A DNA stretch of 64,000 nt from NCBI RefSeq assembly GCF_900111315.1, contig NZ_FOGU01000003.1, positions 62,001-126,000 of the forward strand. Reading direction: 5' to 3'. Numbering within the stretch: position 1 is the stretch's first letter; each line of letters opens with the position of its first letter. The translations under genes and the position numbers were made by a program. This document shows positions 51,098 to 61,511 of this stretch, piece after piece. The notes below the pieces were generated by a model. It saw only the letters and a program-made list of their open reading frames with translations, was not told where the DNA came from and searched no databases. The stretch comes from Tranquillimonas rosea. GTDB lineage: Bacteria > Pseudomonadota > Alphaproteobacteria > Rhodobacterales > Rhodobacteraceae.

Positions 51098-52044
51098 CCG
51101 CGCGAGTCGAGTCGGCCCTCGATCGCCTCCCAGATGCGGCCGGCGACGTTGCTGCCATCGAACCGCTCCATCTCCTGGATGCCCGTGGGCGAGGTGACGT
51201 TGATCTCGGTCAGCCGGTCGCCGATGACGTCGATCCCGACGAAGACCTGCCCTCGCTCGCGCAGGATCGGCCCGATCTCGGCGCAGATCTCGCGGTCGCG
51301 GTCAGTCAGTTCGGCCTTCATCGCCTTGCCGCCCACATGCATGTTCGACCGCGTCTCGCCCTCGGCCGGCACGCGGTTGATCGCGCCCACCGGCTCGCCG
51401 TCGACGAGGATCACCCGCTTGTCGCCCTTCGTCACAGCGGGCAGGTAGGCCTGCGCGATCAGCGGCTCGCGGTTGATGCCGGAGAACAGCTCGTGAAGGC
51501 TGGCGAGGTTTCGGTCGCTGTCGGTCAGGCGGAACACGCCCGCGCCGCCGTTGCCGTAGAGCGGCTTGAGAATGATGTCGCCATGCTCGGCCTTGAAGTC
51601 GCGCAGCGTGCCCAGATCCCGCGCGATCAGGGTCGGCGGGATCAGGTCGGGAAAGCGCAGGACCAGCAGCTTCTCGGGGAAGTTCCGGACCCAGAACGGC
51701 TCGTTCACGATCAGGGTCTCGTCGGCGACGAAATCCAGAAGATGGGTCGAGGTGATATAGCCCATGTCGAACGGCGGGTCCTGCCGCAGCCAGACGACGT
51801 CCATGTCGGCAAGGTCGACCTCGCGCCACGCGCCGAAGCTGACATGGTCACCGCGGACCCGCTGCAGCTGCACGTCCCGTCCGCGTGCGACGACCCGGCC
51901 CTCGCGCCAGCTCAACGCCTGCGGTCCGTAGACGAACAGGCTGTGCCCGCGGGACTGGGCCTCTTCCGCCAGCCGGAACGTGCTGTCGGCGTCGATGTCG
52001 ACCGACTCGATCGGATCCATCTGGAAAGCGACGTTCAGGGCCAT
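51094..52044 (-). CDS. gshB: Glutathione synthetase
   Basis: 316 aa, standard length, ATP-grasp enzyme. Start [37 protein letters not shown]; further signatures are [62 protein letters not shown]. It adds glycine to gamma-glutamylcysteine. It follows yraN and rsmI on the same strand. Confidence 0.96.
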   Translation of the reverse strand: MALNVAFQMDPIESVDIDADSTFRLAEEAQSRGHSLFVYGPQALSWREGRVVARGRDVQLQRVRGDHVSFGAWREVDLADMDVVWLRQDPPFDMGYITSTHLLDFVADETLIVNEPFWVRNFPEKLLVLRFPDLIPPTLIARDLGTLRDFKAEHGDIILKPLYGNGGAGVFRLTDSDRNLASLHELFSGINREPLIAQAYLPAVTKGDKRVILVDGEPVGAINRVPAEGETRSNMHVGGKAMKAELTDRDREICAEIGPILRERGQVFVGIDVIGDRLTEINVTSPTGIQEMERFDGSNVAGRIWEAIEGRLDSRG

Positions 52045-52114
52045 GGCGCATCCTCTCTCTTCGGCGCGACCTACATGGCCCAGCCGCCGGGCGCGCGCAA
52101 TGCAATGCGCGCGA

Positions 52115-52468
52115 TCAGAGGAACGCGTTCTCGACGATCTCGATCCGTCCCGCGCCGTCGACCAGCGCCACCTCGAACCGCATGTCGGTGTCGAGGCCGC
52201 GCTCGTTTCCGGCGACGTATTCTCCGGCCGCCGCGTAGATCCGCTCGATCTGGCGGCGTCCGATCCGATCGGCTGCCCGGCCGTGGCTGCAGGCCGCCTT
52301 CACCTCCACAAAGACCATCGTGTCGCCCTGCCGCGCGACGATGTCGATCTCGCCACCACGGCCGCGCCAGCGGCGATGGGCTATCTCGTGGCCACTGCGC
52401 CGGTAGTGCGCGGCGACCTGCTCTTCGGCAGAGAGCCCGGCATGGTATCCTACAGCCCCGCCCGGCAT
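52115..52468 (-). CDS. yraN: UPF0102 / YraN family protein
   Basis: 117 aa from the ATG at 52468. The endonuclease-like core [49 protein letters not shown] has the E-x-D and E-x-K pattern of the Holliday-junction-resolvase-like YraN family. Function not established. It starts one nt after the rsmI stop codon (52470), a widespread pairing. Confidence 0.93.
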   Translation of the reverse strand: MPGGAVGYHAGLSAEEQVAAHYRRSGHEIAHRRWRGRGGEIDIVARQGDTMVFVEVKAACSHGRAADRIGRRQIERIYAAAGEYVAGNERGLDTDMRFEVALVDGAGRIEIVENAFL

Positions 52469-52469
52469 C

Positions 52470-53324
52470 CTACATCTCCCCCAGTCTGAGCGCGGCCTGA
52501 TACACCTCGCGCTTGGGCAGGCCGAACGCCTCGGCCACGCTGTTCGCCGCATCCTTCACACGCATCGTCTGCAGGGCCTCCTTCAACGCCGCTTCCATGT
52601 CCTCAGCGCTGGCCGCGGCGCGGTTGCGATCGACGACCAGCACGACCTCGCCACGGGGTGGGTCGTCCGAGACGCCCGCCGCCAGCTCGGCCAGCGACCC
52701 GCGGCGCACTTCCTCGAACTTCTTTGTCAGTTCCCTGCAAAGCGCCGCCTGCCGCTCTTCCCCGAGGATATCGCTCATTTCCATAAGCGTTCGTGAACAC
52801 CGTTTCGGCGACTCGAACAGCACGAGCGTCGCCGGCACGTCCTGCAGTTCGGTCAGCGCCGCGCGGCGCGGACCGGCGGCGCTTGGCAGGAAGCCCGCGA
52901 ACAGGAACCGGTCGCTCGGCAGGCCGGACAGGCTGAGCGCGGCCAGCGCGGCCGAGGGCCCCGGCGCCCCGGTCACCGGCAGACCGGCCGCCACCGTCTC
53001 ACGCGTCAGGACGAAGCCCGGATCGGCCACCAGTGGCGTCCCGGCGTCCGAGGCATAGGCAACCGAGCGGCCCTCGCGGATCATCTCCAGCAGCCGCGGG
53101 CGCACCGAGGGGCCGTTGTGGTCGTGATAGGCAATCAGTGGACGATCGCTCAGGCGGATGCCGTGGATGTCCATCAGCTTGCGCGTGGTGCGGGTGTCCT
53201 CGGCGGCGATGACGTCGGCCGAGGCGAGGATGTCGAGGGCGCGCAGCGTCACGTCACGTGCATTTCCGATCGGAGTCGCCACGAGATAGAGCCCCGGCGC
53301 GAGGGGGCGGATTTCGGCGGGCAT
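52470..53324 (-). CDS. rsmI: 16S rRNA 2'-O-ribose C1402 methyltransferase
   Basis: 284 aa from the ATG at 53324 (MPAEIRPLAPGLYLVATPIGN). Typical RsmI segments: DVIAAEDTRTTRKLMD, YHDHN, VAYASDAGTPLVADPGF, GAPGPSAALAALSLSGLPSDRFLFAGFLP and FESPKR. It methylates the ribosomal decoding site with SAM. The longer upstream frame is not conserved and reaches into the divergent lipoprotein gene. Confidence 0.95.
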   Translation of the reverse strand: MPAEIRPLAPGLYLVATPIGNARDVTLRALDILASADVIAAEDTRTTRKLMDIHGIRLSDRPLIAYHDHNGPSVRPRLLEMIREGRSVAYASDAGTPLVADPGFVLTRETVAAGLPVTGAPGPSAALAALSLSGLPSDRFLFAGFLPSAAGPRRAALTELQDVPATLVLFESPKRCSRTLMEMSDILGEERQAALCRELTKKFEEVRRGSLAELAAGVSDDPPRGEVVLVVDRNRAAASAEDMEAALKEALQTMRVKDAANSVAEAFGLPKREVYQAALRLGEM

Positions 53325-53418
53325 CGCTTGGTCCTGTTCGGGGGTCGATTTACACCGGCGGATCGTCGGCATAGGCTCTTCACCGACGCTTGAACGCCCC
53401 TTGTCTCGGAGCCCGCAG

Positions 53419-54603
53419 ATGTTCGCCTCTTTCGCCGCCCTTCGCAACCCGCTGGGCCGCCTCGCCTTGCTGCTGTCCTTCCTCGCAGCAGCCGCCTGTA
53501 CGCCGATGGCGCCGATGACGGGGGGCAATTCGGGGCAGAGAATCGACCCTGGCGCGCCGGTGCAGGTGGCGCTGCTGGTCCCGCAGAGCGCGTCGAACGG
53601 CGGGGCCTCGATCTCGCAATCGGTCGAGAACGCCGCGCGGATGGCGGTCTCGGACCTGAACGGCGCGCAGGTCGACCTGCGAGTCTACGACACCGCCGGC
53701 GATCCCTCGACCGCCAGCGCGGCCGCCACCCGCGCCGCCGACGAGGGCGCCAAGATCGTCATCGGCCCGGTCTTCTCGCAGGCGGCGAACGCCGCGGGCG
53801 TCGCCCTGGCCAACCGTGACGTGAACATCCTGTCGCTGTCGAACAACACCGCCATCGCCGGCGGCAACGTGTTCGTCCTGGGCAACACCTTCGCGAACAC
53901 GGCGAACCGGCTGGTCAGCTATGCCGCGCAGAACGGCCGCTCGAACATCTACGTGATCCACGGCGAGGATTCGGCCGAGATCCAGGGCCGCGACGCGATC
54001 GTGCAGGCGATCAACGCCTCGCGCGCCAATCTCGCCGGCACCGGCAGCTTCCCGCTGAGCCAGCAGGGTGTCGAGAACGCCGCGCCCCGCCTCGCCCAAG
54101 AGGCGCAGGACGCAGGCGCCGACGCGGTGTTCCTGACCTCGGGCAGCGAGGGCGCGCTGCCGTTCCTCGCCGACCAGCTGCCCGCCGCGGGACTGTCGCC
54201 GCAGACCACGCGCTACATCGGCCTGCAACGGCTCGACGTGCCGTCCAGCGCGCTGCGGCTCGACGGCCTGCAGGGCGCGTGGTTCGCGCTGCCCGATCCG
54301 GGCCGCGTCCGCACCTTCGAGCAGCGCTATGCCGACACCTACGGCAGCGTCCCGAATCCCGCACTCGGCACGGTCGCCTATGATGCCGTGGCCGCCGTCG
54401 GCAGCCTCGTCGCCCAGGGGAACGCGAACGCGCTGTCCCGCCGGGCGCTGACCCAGCGCCAGGGCTTCCAGGGCGCCGGCGGCGCATTCCGCCTGCAGCC
54501 GAACGGTACCGTCGAACGGGCCCTCGCCGTCGCCCAGATCCAGAACAATCAGGTGGTTGTCATTGACCCTGCCCCAAGCGGCTTCGGCAGCGCCGGTTTC
54601 TGA
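53419..54603 (+). CDS. LpoA/LppC-like lipoprotein (penicillin-binding-protein activator)
   Basis: 394 aa from the ATG at 53419 (TTG at 53401 is possible). Lipobox LAAAAC, then a type-1 periplasmic binding fold: VQVALLVPQSASNGGASISQSVENAARMAVSDLNG, KIVIGPVFSQAANAAGVALANRDVNILSLSNNTAI. This matches the C-terminal domain of LpoA, which activates PBP1A in gamma-proteobacteria; alphaproteobacterial members are less studied. Divergent from rsmI, as is common for this pair. Its end overlaps the proposed glnD start by 47 bp. Confidence 0.87.
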   Translation: MFASFAALRNPLGRLALLLSFLAAAACTPMAPMTGGNSGQRIDPGAPVQVALLVPQSASNGGASISQSVENAARMAVSDLNGAQVDLRVYDTAGDPSTASAAATRAADEGAKIVIGPVFSQAANAAGVALANRDVNILSLSNNTAIAGGNVFVLGNTFANTANRLVSYAAQNGRSNIYVIHGEDSAEIQGRDAIVQAINASRANLAGTGSFPLSQQGVENAAPRLAQEAQDAGADAVFLTSGSEGALPFLADQLPAAGLSPQTTRYIGLQRLDVPSSALRLDGLQGAWFALPDPGRVRTFEQRYADTYGSVPNPALGTVAYDAVAAVGSLVAQGNANALSRRALTQRQGFQGAGGAFRLQPNGTVERALAVAQIQNNQVVVIDPAPSGFGSAGF

Positions 54604-57370
54604 ACCGGCCCCCCCGGACGACACCCATCGCGCGCCGGACAGCTTGATCTGTCCGGCGCGCCACATCTTCGACACCGCAGCCGTGACCGCGGCCATCGAC
54701 CGCGACGCGGCCGACGGTACGCCGGTACGGCAGGCCGCGGTCGCGCATCTGCGCGACGCGCTCGCGGCGGGACGCGAGGCGATCGCGACCGCCTTCGCCG
54801 CCCGCCCCTTCGCGGCGCGCGAGGCGGTCTCGTCCTATTCCTACCTGACGGACCGCGTCGTCGCGCTGGTGTTCGAGCTGGCCACGACCCGGCTGCACGC
54901 CAATCCCACGCCGACGGAGGGCGAGCACCTGTCGGTCTTCGCCGTGGGCGGCTATGGCCGCGCCGAGATGGCGCCGTTCTCGGACGTGGACCTGTTGTTC
55001 GTCTCACCGTGGAAGCTGACACCGTGGGCCGAGAGCGTCATCGAATCGATGCTCTACATCTTCTGGGACCTGCACCTGAAGGTTGGCCATTCCAGCCGGA
55101 CGGTGAAGGAATGCCTGCGGCTGGGGCGCGACGACTACACCATCCGGACCGCCCTGCTAGAGCATCGTTTTCTCGGCGGCGACGCGGCGCTCGACACCGA
55201 TCTGAGCGAGAAGCTGTGGTCCGATCTCTTCGAGGGCACCGGCTCGGATTACGTCGAGGCGAAGCTCGCCGAGCGCGAGCAGCGCCACCGCAAGCAGGGG
55301 GGACAGCGCTATATCGTCGAGCCCAACGTCAAGGAGGGCAAGGGCGGCCTGCGCGACCTGCAGACGCTGTTCTGGATCGCCAAGTACGTGAACCACGTCC
55401 AGGACGCGGCCGACCTCGTGGACAAGGGCCTGTTCACACAGGACGAGTTCGACGAGTGCATCGAGGCCGAGAACTTCCTGCTGGCCGTGCGCTGCCACCT
55501 GCACCTCATCGCCGGGCGCGCAATGGATCAGCTGACCTTCGACATGCAGATCGAGGTGGCCGAGCGCATGGGCTTCGTCGACAAGGGCGGCCGCCGCGGG
55601 GTCGAGCATTTCATGCAGGCCTATTTCCGTCACGCGACGACGGTGGGCGAGCTGACGCGCATCTTTCTCAGCGCGCTCGAGGCCGACCACGTCCGCAAGG
55701 CGCCCAGGCTCAAGAGCATCCTTCGCCGCCCGCCACGGACGCGCAAGGGCTTCCGCCGGTTGCAGAACCGTCTCGCCTTCGACTCCGACAGCCGGATCTT
55801 CGACGACCCGCTCTACATCCTGCGCATTTTCGAAGAGGCGCTGCGGACCGGGCTCTTCATCCATCCCGACGCGTTGCGCCAGATCGCCGCCAACCTCCGG
55901 CTGATCGACGATCCGGTCCGCCGAGATCCCGACGCCGCGCGTATCTTCTTCGACCTGCTGCTCAAGTACGGCAACCCAGAGCGCGGCCTGCGCCGCATGA
56001 ACGAGATCGGCGTGCTGGGCGCCTACCTGCCGGAATTCGAGCGCATCGTCGCGATGATGCAGTTCAACATGTACCACCACTTCACGGTGGACGAACACAT
56101 CATCCAGTGCGTCTCGACCCTGTCGCAGATCGAGCGCGAGGAACTGGTCGAAGAGCTGCCGATCGCCAGCCGCATCCTCAAGAACGGCGTCGATCGCAAG
56201 GTCATGTATATCGCGCTACTGCTGCACGACATCGGCAAGGGCATGACCGAGGATCACTCGGTCGTGGGCGCCCGCATCGCGCGCAAGGTCTGCCCGCGCC
56301 TCGGCATGAAGCAGGCCGACACCGATACCGTCGAATGGCTGGTGCGGTATCACCTGCTGATGTCCGACATGGCGCAGAAGCGCGACCTGGCCGATCCCCG
56401 CACGATCCGCGACTTCGCCAAGGCGGTGCGCACGACCAAGCGGCTGGACCTGCTGACGGTGCTGACCGTCTGCGACATCCGCGGCGTCGGCCCCGGCACC
56501 TGGAACAACTGGAAGGCGCAGCTGCTGCGCACGCTCTATTCCGAGACCGCCCATGCGCTCGAGAACGGGCTCGAGGCGCTCAACCGCGAGACGCGCGGCG
56601 CCGAGGCGCGGCGCCAACTGCGCGAGGCGCTTTCAGACTGGGACCGCGCGACGGTCAAGCGCGAGACCAAGCGGCACTACCCGCCCTACTGGCAGGGCAT
56701 GGACACCGTGGCGCACGTCACCTTCGCGCACATGCTGCGGGGGCTGGGCAACGGCGACATCCGCATCGACCTGACCCCCGACGAGGACCGCGACGCCACC
56801 CGCGTCTGCTTTGCCATGGTCGACCATCCCGGCATCTTCTCGCGCCTCGCCGGGGCCCTGGCGCTGGTCGGGGCGAACGTGGTCGACGCGCGGACCTACA
56901 CGACGAAGGACGGCTTTGCCACGGCGGTCTTCTGGGTGCAGGACATCGAGGGCAGCCCCTACGACGAGGACCGTCTGCCGCGCCTGCGCTCGATGATCGA
57001 GCGCACGCTGCACGGAGAAGTCGTGGCGAGCGAGGCGCTCGAGAGCCGCGACAAGATGAAGAAGCGCGAGCGCCCGTTCCGGGTGCCCACCTCGATCACG
57101 TTCGACAATGACGGCTCGGAGATCTACACGATCATCGAAGTCGACACGCGCGACCGCGCCGGGCTGCTCTACGACCTGACGCGCACGCTGGCGAATGCCA
57201 ACATTTCCATATCGTCGGCCGTCATCGCGACTTATGGCGCGCAGGTGGTCGACAGCTTCTACGTGAAAGACATGTTCGGTCTAAAGATCCATTCGGCGCA
57301 GAAACGCCAGAGCCTCGAGAAGAAACTGCGCGAGGCGATCGACAAGGGGGCCGAAAGGGCGCGGCGCTGA
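54557..57370 (+). CDS. glnD: Bifunctional PII uridylyltransferase / uridylyl-removing enzyme
   Basis: 937 aa. The nucleotidyltransferase domain has FAVGGYGRAEMAPFSDVDLLFV, followed by the GlnD linker (VEPNVKEGKGGLRDLQTLFWIAKYV). The HD domain has ALLLHDIGKGMTEDHSVVG. Two ACT domains are at the C-terminus (VDHPGIFSRLAGALALVGANVVDARTYTTKDG; VDTRDRAGLLYDLTRTLANANISISSA). It senses glutamine and controls nitrogen metabolism through PII. The start is uncertain: TTG at 54557 with AGG just upstream lies inside the preceding gene. Shares a base with murJ (TGATG). Confidence 0.94.
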   Translation: MSLTLPQAASAAPVSEPAPPDDTHRAPDSLICPARHIFDTAAVTAAIDRDAADGTPVRQAAVAHLRDALAAGREAIATAFAARPFAAREAVSSYSYLTDRVVALVFELATTRLHANPTPTEGEHLSVFAVGGYGRAEMAPFSDVDLLFVSPWKLTPWAESVIESMLYIFWDLHLKVGHSSRTVKECLRLGRDDYTIRTALLEHRFLGGDAALDTDLSEKLWSDLFEGTGSDYVEAKLAEREQRHRKQGGQRYIVEPNVKEGKGGLRDLQTLFWIAKYVNHVQDAADLVDKGLFTQDEFDECIEAENFLLAVRCHLHLIAGRAMDQLTFDMQIEVAERMGFVDKGGRRGVEHFMQAYFRHATTVGELTRIFLSALEADHVRKAPRLKSILRRPPRTRKGFRRLQNRLAFDSDSRIFDDPLYILRIFEEALRTGLFIHPDALRQIAANLRLIDDPVRRDPDAARIFFDLLLKYGNPERGLRRMNEIGVLGAYLPEFERIVAMMQFNMYHHFTVDEHIIQCVSTLSQIEREELVEELPIASRILKNGVDRKVMYIALLLHDIGKGMTEDHSVVGARIARKVCPRLGMKQADTDTVEWLVRYHLLMSDMAQKRDLADPRTIRDFAKAVRTTKRLDLLTVLTVCDIRGVGPGTWNNWKAQLLRTLYSETAHALENGLEALNRETRGAEARRQLREALSDWDRATVKRETKRHYPPYWQGMDTVAHVTFAHMLRGLGNGDIRIDLTPDEDRDATRVCFAMVDHPGIFSRLAGALALVGANVVDARTYTTKDGFATAVFWVQDIEGSPYDEDRLPRLRSMIERTLHGEVVASEALESRDKMKKRERPFRVPTSITFDNDGSEIYTIIEVDTRDRAGLLYDLTRTLANANISISSAVIATYGAQVVDSFYVKDMFGLKIHSAQKRQSLEKKLREAIDKGAERARR

Positions 57371-58908
57371 TGCAGCCAATCAGATTGATCCGGGGCTTCC
57401 TGACCGTCGGGGTCTGGACGCTTGCAAGTCGTGTGCTGGGCTTCGCGCGCGACATCATCATCGCGGCGACGCTGGGCACCGGTCCGGTGGCCGAGGCGTT
57501 CCTCGTGGCCTTCGCCCTGCCCAACATGTTCCGCCGCTTCTTCGCCGAGGGCGCGTTCAACATGGCGTTCGTCCCGATGTTCTCGAAAAAGATCGAGGCC
57601 GGCGAGGATGCCGAGGGCTTCGCGCGGGAGGCGTTCGCAGGGCTGGGCACGGTGCTGATCGTGTTCACGCTGGCCGCGCAGGTGGCGATGCCGGTCCTGG
57701 TGCTGGCGATGGCGTCGGGCTTCGTCGACGACCAGCGCTTCGACCTCGCCGTGCTCTATGGCCGGATCACCTTCCCCTATGTCCTGTTCATCTCGCTCGC
57801 GGCGCTGCTGTCGGGGGTCCTGAACTCGGTCAACCGTTTCGTCGCGGCGGCGGCAGCGCCGGTCCTGCTGAACATCCTCCTCGTCGGCTCGATGCTGGTG
57901 GCCGGGTGGCGCGGCTGGCCCGTGGGCGACGCGCTGGTCTGGATGGTGCCCGTGGCTGGCGTGGCGCAGCTGGCGCTCGTCTGGGTCTCTGCCGCCCGCG
58001 CCGGATTCCGCATGCGCCTGCAACGGCCGCGCTGGACGCCCGAGATGCGCCGGCTGGTGGTGATCGCGGGTCCCGCGGCGCTCGCCGGCGGCGTGATGCA
58101 GGTGAACCTGCTGGTCGGCCGGCAGGTGGCGAGCTTCTTCGAGGGCGCCGTCGCGTGGCTCAGCTACGCCGACCGGCTCTACCAGTTGCCACTGGGGGTG
58201 ATCGGCATCGCCATCGGGGTCGTGCTGCTGCCCGACCTGTCCCGCCGCCTGCGCGCCGACGACACCGAGGGCGGCCGACACGCCTTCAACCGGGCCGCCG
58301 AGATGGCGCTGACCCTGACCGTGCCGGCCGCGCTGGCCTTCCTGGCGGTCCCGGCGGCGCTGGTCTCGGTCCTGTTCGAACGGGGGCAGTTCGACGCCTC
58401 CGACACGCAGGCGACGGCAATCGCGCTGGCAGTCTACGGTGCCGGCCTGCCCGCCTTCGTGCTACAGAAGGTGCTGCAGCCACTCTACTTCGCGCGAGAG
58501 GATACCACGACGCCGTTCAGGTATGCGCTGGTCGGGCTGACGGTGAATGCCGTCGTTGCCATCGGACTGGCGCCGGTGCTGGGCTTCGTCGCCGCCGCGA
58601 TCGGCACGACGCTGGCGGGATGGACGATGGCGGTTCTGCTGTGGCGCGGCAGCCGCGCGATGGGCCCGGCGGCGATGCCGGACGACCGTTTCCGCCGCCG
58701 CGTCTGGCGCATCCTCGCCGCCTCGGTCGGAATGGCCGTCGTGCTGGGCCTCGTGGCCCGCGCCGGTGCGCCGCTGCTCGAATCGGACGCCTGGCGCTAT
58801 GGCGCGCTGGCGCTGCTGGTGACGCTGGGCATGGGCGTCTACTACCTGCTCGGCACGCGTATGGGGGCCTTCGCCCTCTCGGACATCCGCGGGGCGGTGC
58901 GCCGCTGA
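57370..58908 (+). CDS. murJ: Lipid II flippase
   Basis: 512 aa, about 14 membrane segments, with RGFLTVGVWTLASRVLGFARDIIIAATLGTGPVAEAFLVAFALPNMFRRFFAEGAFNMAFVPMFS as the MurJ signature, including conserved arginines in the cavity. It moves lipid II across the inner membrane for peptidoglycan synthesis. It starts within the glnD stop codon; glnD-murJ linkage is usual in this group. Confidence 0.95.
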   Translation: MQPIRLIRGFLTVGVWTLASRVLGFARDIIIAATLGTGPVAEAFLVAFALPNMFRRFFAEGAFNMAFVPMFSKKIEAGEDAEGFAREAFAGLGTVLIVFTLAAQVAMPVLVLAMASGFVDDQRFDLAVLYGRITFPYVLFISLAALLSGVLNSVNRFVAAAAAPVLLNILLVGSMLVAGWRGWPVGDALVWMVPVAGVAQLALVWVSAARAGFRMRLQRPRWTPEMRRLVVIAGPAALAGGVMQVNLLVGRQVASFFEGAVAWLSYADRLYQLPLGVIGIAIGVVLLPDLSRRLRADDTEGGRHAFNRAAEMALTLTVPAALAFLAVPAALVSVLFERGQFDASDTQATAIALAVYGAGLPAFVLQKVLQPLYFAREDTTTPFRYALVGLTVNAVVAIGLAPVLGFVAAAIGTTLAGWTMAVLLWRGSRAMGPAAMPDDRFRRRVWRILAASVGMAVVLGLVARAGAPLLESDAWRYGALALLVTLGMGVYYLLGTRMGAFALSDIRGAVRR

Positions 58909-59595
58909 TCAGCGCTGCCGCAGCTTCTGCATCACGCGGCCGAAGCCGCCGGGGCTGACAACGAACGACAACAGGAAGCCGGTGACGAAGCCGGCGACCT
59001 CGGCCACCCACCAGTTCGAGGCTCCGAACAGAAGCCCGAAGACCAGTTGCAGCCCCAGCAGCACGCCGATCAGCGTGAAGGCGCGCAACCGGTTCTCACC
59101 GGCCGCGCCCAGCCCAGTCCACATCAGGAACGTGTAGGCGCCGATCAGGCCGTAGACCGCCGGGTATCCCCCGACCAGCGCATTGGGATCGTTCATCAGC
59201 AGCGCATACGCCAGCGCCCCGGCCGCGGCCGAGCCGAAGAACACCGCGAGGAGCGCGAGCGGATGAAAGATCTCGCCCACCATCTTGCCGAGCGCCAGCA
59301 GGAAGACCAGTACGAACAGCACGTGGGTGAACGCCAGGTGGATGAACGGATAGGTCACCATCCGCATCGCCTGGTCGAGTGGCCAGGTGCCGGATTCGAG
59401 CATCCGGTCGAAGATCTGCGGCGAGAAGGCGAAGCGATTGATCAGGTCGACACGCCAGCCGATCGCCTCGGCCCCGCCCAGAAGCCCGCGCGAGGCGAGC
59501 GACAGGACGGCCTCGATCCCGAAGATCACCACCGCGAGCGCCACCACCACGGGCGGCATCGGGTTGAACGGGGGCGCTGTATGCGGTTGGCTCAT
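58909..59595 (-). CDS. Rhomboid-family protein lacking catalytic Ser and His
   Basis: 228 aa from the ATG at 59595 ([15 protein letters not shown]). Six or so membrane segments with the rhomboid order: [20 protein letters not shown], then [17 protein letters not shown] where active rhomboids have GxSGAxxGL, then [13 protein letters not shown] where they have AHLGG. The serine position is Tyr and the histidine position Glu, so it should not be a protease. It may bind membrane clients as eukaryotic iRhoms and derlins do. The gene ends right after murJ (convergent) and is divergent from trpS. Confidence 0.88.
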   Translation of the reverse strand: MSQPHTAPPFNPMPPVVVALAVVIFGIEAVLSLASRGLLGGAEAIGWRVDLINRFAFSPQIFDRMLESGTWPLDQAMRMVTYPFIHLAFTHVLFVLVFLLALGKMVGEIFHPLALLAVFFGSAAAGALAYALLMNDPNALVGGYPAVYGLIGAYTFLMWTGLGAAGENRLRAFTLIGVLLGLQLVFGLLFGASNWWVAEVAGFVTGFLLSFVVSPGGFGRVMQKLRQR

Positions 59596-59672
59596 CGGCG
59601 CGGCCTTTCTTGACGCTTTCCGGGCGCATGGGTAAGCGAGCCGGACAGTATTTTCCAGCACGGGAGTCCCCC

Positions 59673-60695
59673 ATGGCCGAGCGCAGCTTCGCCCCGCGCG
59701 TGTTTTCCGGCATCCAGCCTTCGGGCGGGCTGACCCTTGGCAACTATCTCGGGGCGATCCGTCGCTTCGTCGAGATGCAGGACGAGGGCGGCTACGAGTG
59801 CATCTATTGCATGGTGGACCTCCACGCGATGACCGTCTGGCAGGATCCGGCGGCATTGACCCGCAACACCCGCGAATTGTGCGCCGGGTTCATCGCCAGC
59901 GGCATCGACCCGGAAAAGGCGGTCCTGTTCAACCAGAGCCAGGTGCCCGAGCACGTCCAGCTTGCCTGGATCTTCAACACCGTGGCCCGCATGGGCTGGA
60001 TGGGCCGGATGACCCAGTGGAAGGACAAGGCCGGCAAGAACGCAGAGAACGCCTCGCTCGGGCTGTTCGCCTACCCGGCGCTGATGGCGGCGGACATCCT
60101 CGTCTACCACGCCACCCACGTCCCCGTGGGCGAGGATCAGCGACAGCACCTCGAGCTGACGCGGGACATCGCGCTGAAGTTCAACTACGACTACGAGACC
60201 GAGTTCTTCCCGATCACCGAAACCGTCACCGAGGGCGCCGCGACGCGGGTGATGTCGCTTCGCGACGGTTCGAAGAAGATGTCGAAGTCGGACCCGTCCG
60301 ACGCCAGCCGGATCAACATGACCGACGACGCCGACGCGATCGCGAAGAAGATCCGCAAGGCGCGGACCGATCCCGATCCCCTGCCCGAGACGCTCGACGG
60401 GCTCGAGGGTCGGCCCGAGGCGCGGAACCTCATCAACATCTACGCCGCGCTCAGCGACATCTCGGCCGAACGGGCCATCGCCAATGTCGCCGGGCAACAG
60501 TTCAGCCAGTTCAAGCCGATGCTGGCCGAACTCGCGGTCGAGAAGATGGCGCCGATCTCGAACGAGATGGCCCGCCTGATGGAACAGCCCGACGAGATCG
60601 ACGCGATCCTCGCCCGCGGCGCCGAACGCGCCCGCGGGATCGCCGAGCCGATCCTGAAGGAGACCTATCGCATCGTCGGCCTCGTCGGCGCCTGA
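59673..60695 (+). CDS. trpS: Tryptophanyl-tRNA synthetase
   Basis: 340 aa from the ATG at 59673 ([33 protein letters not shown]), giving the class I HIGH-like TLGN motif in the usual place. Later signatures: [16 protein letters not shown] and [13 protein letters not shown] good AGTCCCCCATGG context but no strong Shine-Dalgarno is seen. Monocistronic, divergent from the rhomboid gene. Confidence 0.96.
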   Translation: MAERSFAPRVFSGIQPSGGLTLGNYLGAIRRFVEMQDEGGYECIYCMVDLHAMTVWQDPAALTRNTRELCAGFIASGIDPEKAVLFNQSQVPEHVQLAWIFNTVARMGWMGRMTQWKDKAGKNAENASLGLFAYPALMAADILVYHATHVPVGEDQRQHLELTRDIALKFNYDYETEFFPITETVTEGAATRVMSLRDGSKKMSKSDPSDASRINMTDDADAIAKKIRKARTDPDPLPETLDGLEGRPEARNLINIYAALSDISAERAIANVAGQQFSQFKPMLAELAVEKMAPISNEMARLMEQPDEIDAILARGAERARGIAEPILKETYRIVGLVGA

Positions 60696-60836
60696 CGCGT
60701 CACGAAACTGACGTCTCCGTCCGGTAGGGGTGAGTACGGCGCGCCCTGCTCTCCCCAGCGTCCCAAGGGCGCGCGACAGGGCCGAAGGTCCCCACCCTGC
60801 GCAACCGTCCCGCGCGGACGGACGGCCCCGAGACAT

Positions 60837-60864
60837 GGTCCCCGGCTCCGGCCGGGGGCCTTTT
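60837..60864 (+). terminator. Rho-independent terminator downstream of trpS
   Basis: GGTCCCCGGC / GCCGGGGGCC stem (one G-T pair) with a short TCCG loop and TTTT. It lies about 140 bp after trpS; the 264-bp gap 60696-60959 otherwise shows no gene. Confidence 0.7.
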
Positions 60865-60959
60865 GCGCACTGGCGCACAGAAGATGGCCTTTTCCGGATA
60901 TTTATGCGCGAGCCAAGAGGTGTAATTTCCTTGGCATCGCATCCCAGGAGGGCGCTTAG

Positions 60960-61439
60960 ATGTCAGCACCGGCAGAAACACGTATCGGCCACGTCCACCT
61001 GAAGGTGGCCGACCTCGACCGCGCGGTCGCGTTCTATCGCGACGTGCTGGGCTTCGAGCTCATGCAGCGCATGGGAGATCGGGCAGCGTTTCTCTCGGCC
61101 GGCGGTTATCACCACCATATCGGCCTGAACACGTGGGAGAGCGAGGGCGCCACGCCGCCGCCGCCGGGCCATACGGGCCTGTTTCACCTGGCGGTGCTGT
61201 ATCCCGACCGCGCCGCGCTGGCCCGCGCGGTGCAATCCGTCCTCGACGCCGGGATCCGGCTGGACGGCGCGTCCGACCACGGCGTCAGCGAAGCCGTCTA
61301 CCTGCGCGATCCGGACGGCAACGGCGTAGAGCTCTACCGTGACCGCGCGCGTGCCGCCTGGCCGACGGATGCCGATGGCGGCCTCGCGATGGTCACCCGG
61401 CGGCTGGACCTCGCCGCCCTGCTGGCCGAGGTCGCCTGA
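60960..61439 (+). CDS. VOC-superfamily (glyoxalase/dioxygenase-like) protein
   Basis: 159 aa. IGHVHLKVADLDRAVAFYRDVLGFELMQRMG and LFHLAVLYPDRAALARA with YLRDPDGNGVELYRD supply the paired beta-alpha-beta modules with His, His and Glu metal ligands, in the order of CatE-like extradiol dioxygenases and glyoxalases. The substrate is unknown. AGGAGGGCG precedes the ATG. Confidence 0.88.
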   Translation: MSAPAETRIGHVHLKVADLDRAVAFYRDVLGFELMQRMGDRAAFLSAGGYHHHIGLNTWESEGATPPPPGHTGLFHLAVLYPDRAALARAVQSVLDAGIRLDGASDHGVSEAVYLRDPDGNGVELYRDRARAAWPTDADGGLAMVTRRLDLAALLAEVA

Positions 61440-61511
61440 GCCGCACGGCCCCGCTGGACGCGATTGCCCGCCGGTGGTTTAACCACTCTCCAAGGGCAAG
61501 AGAGCGACGGC

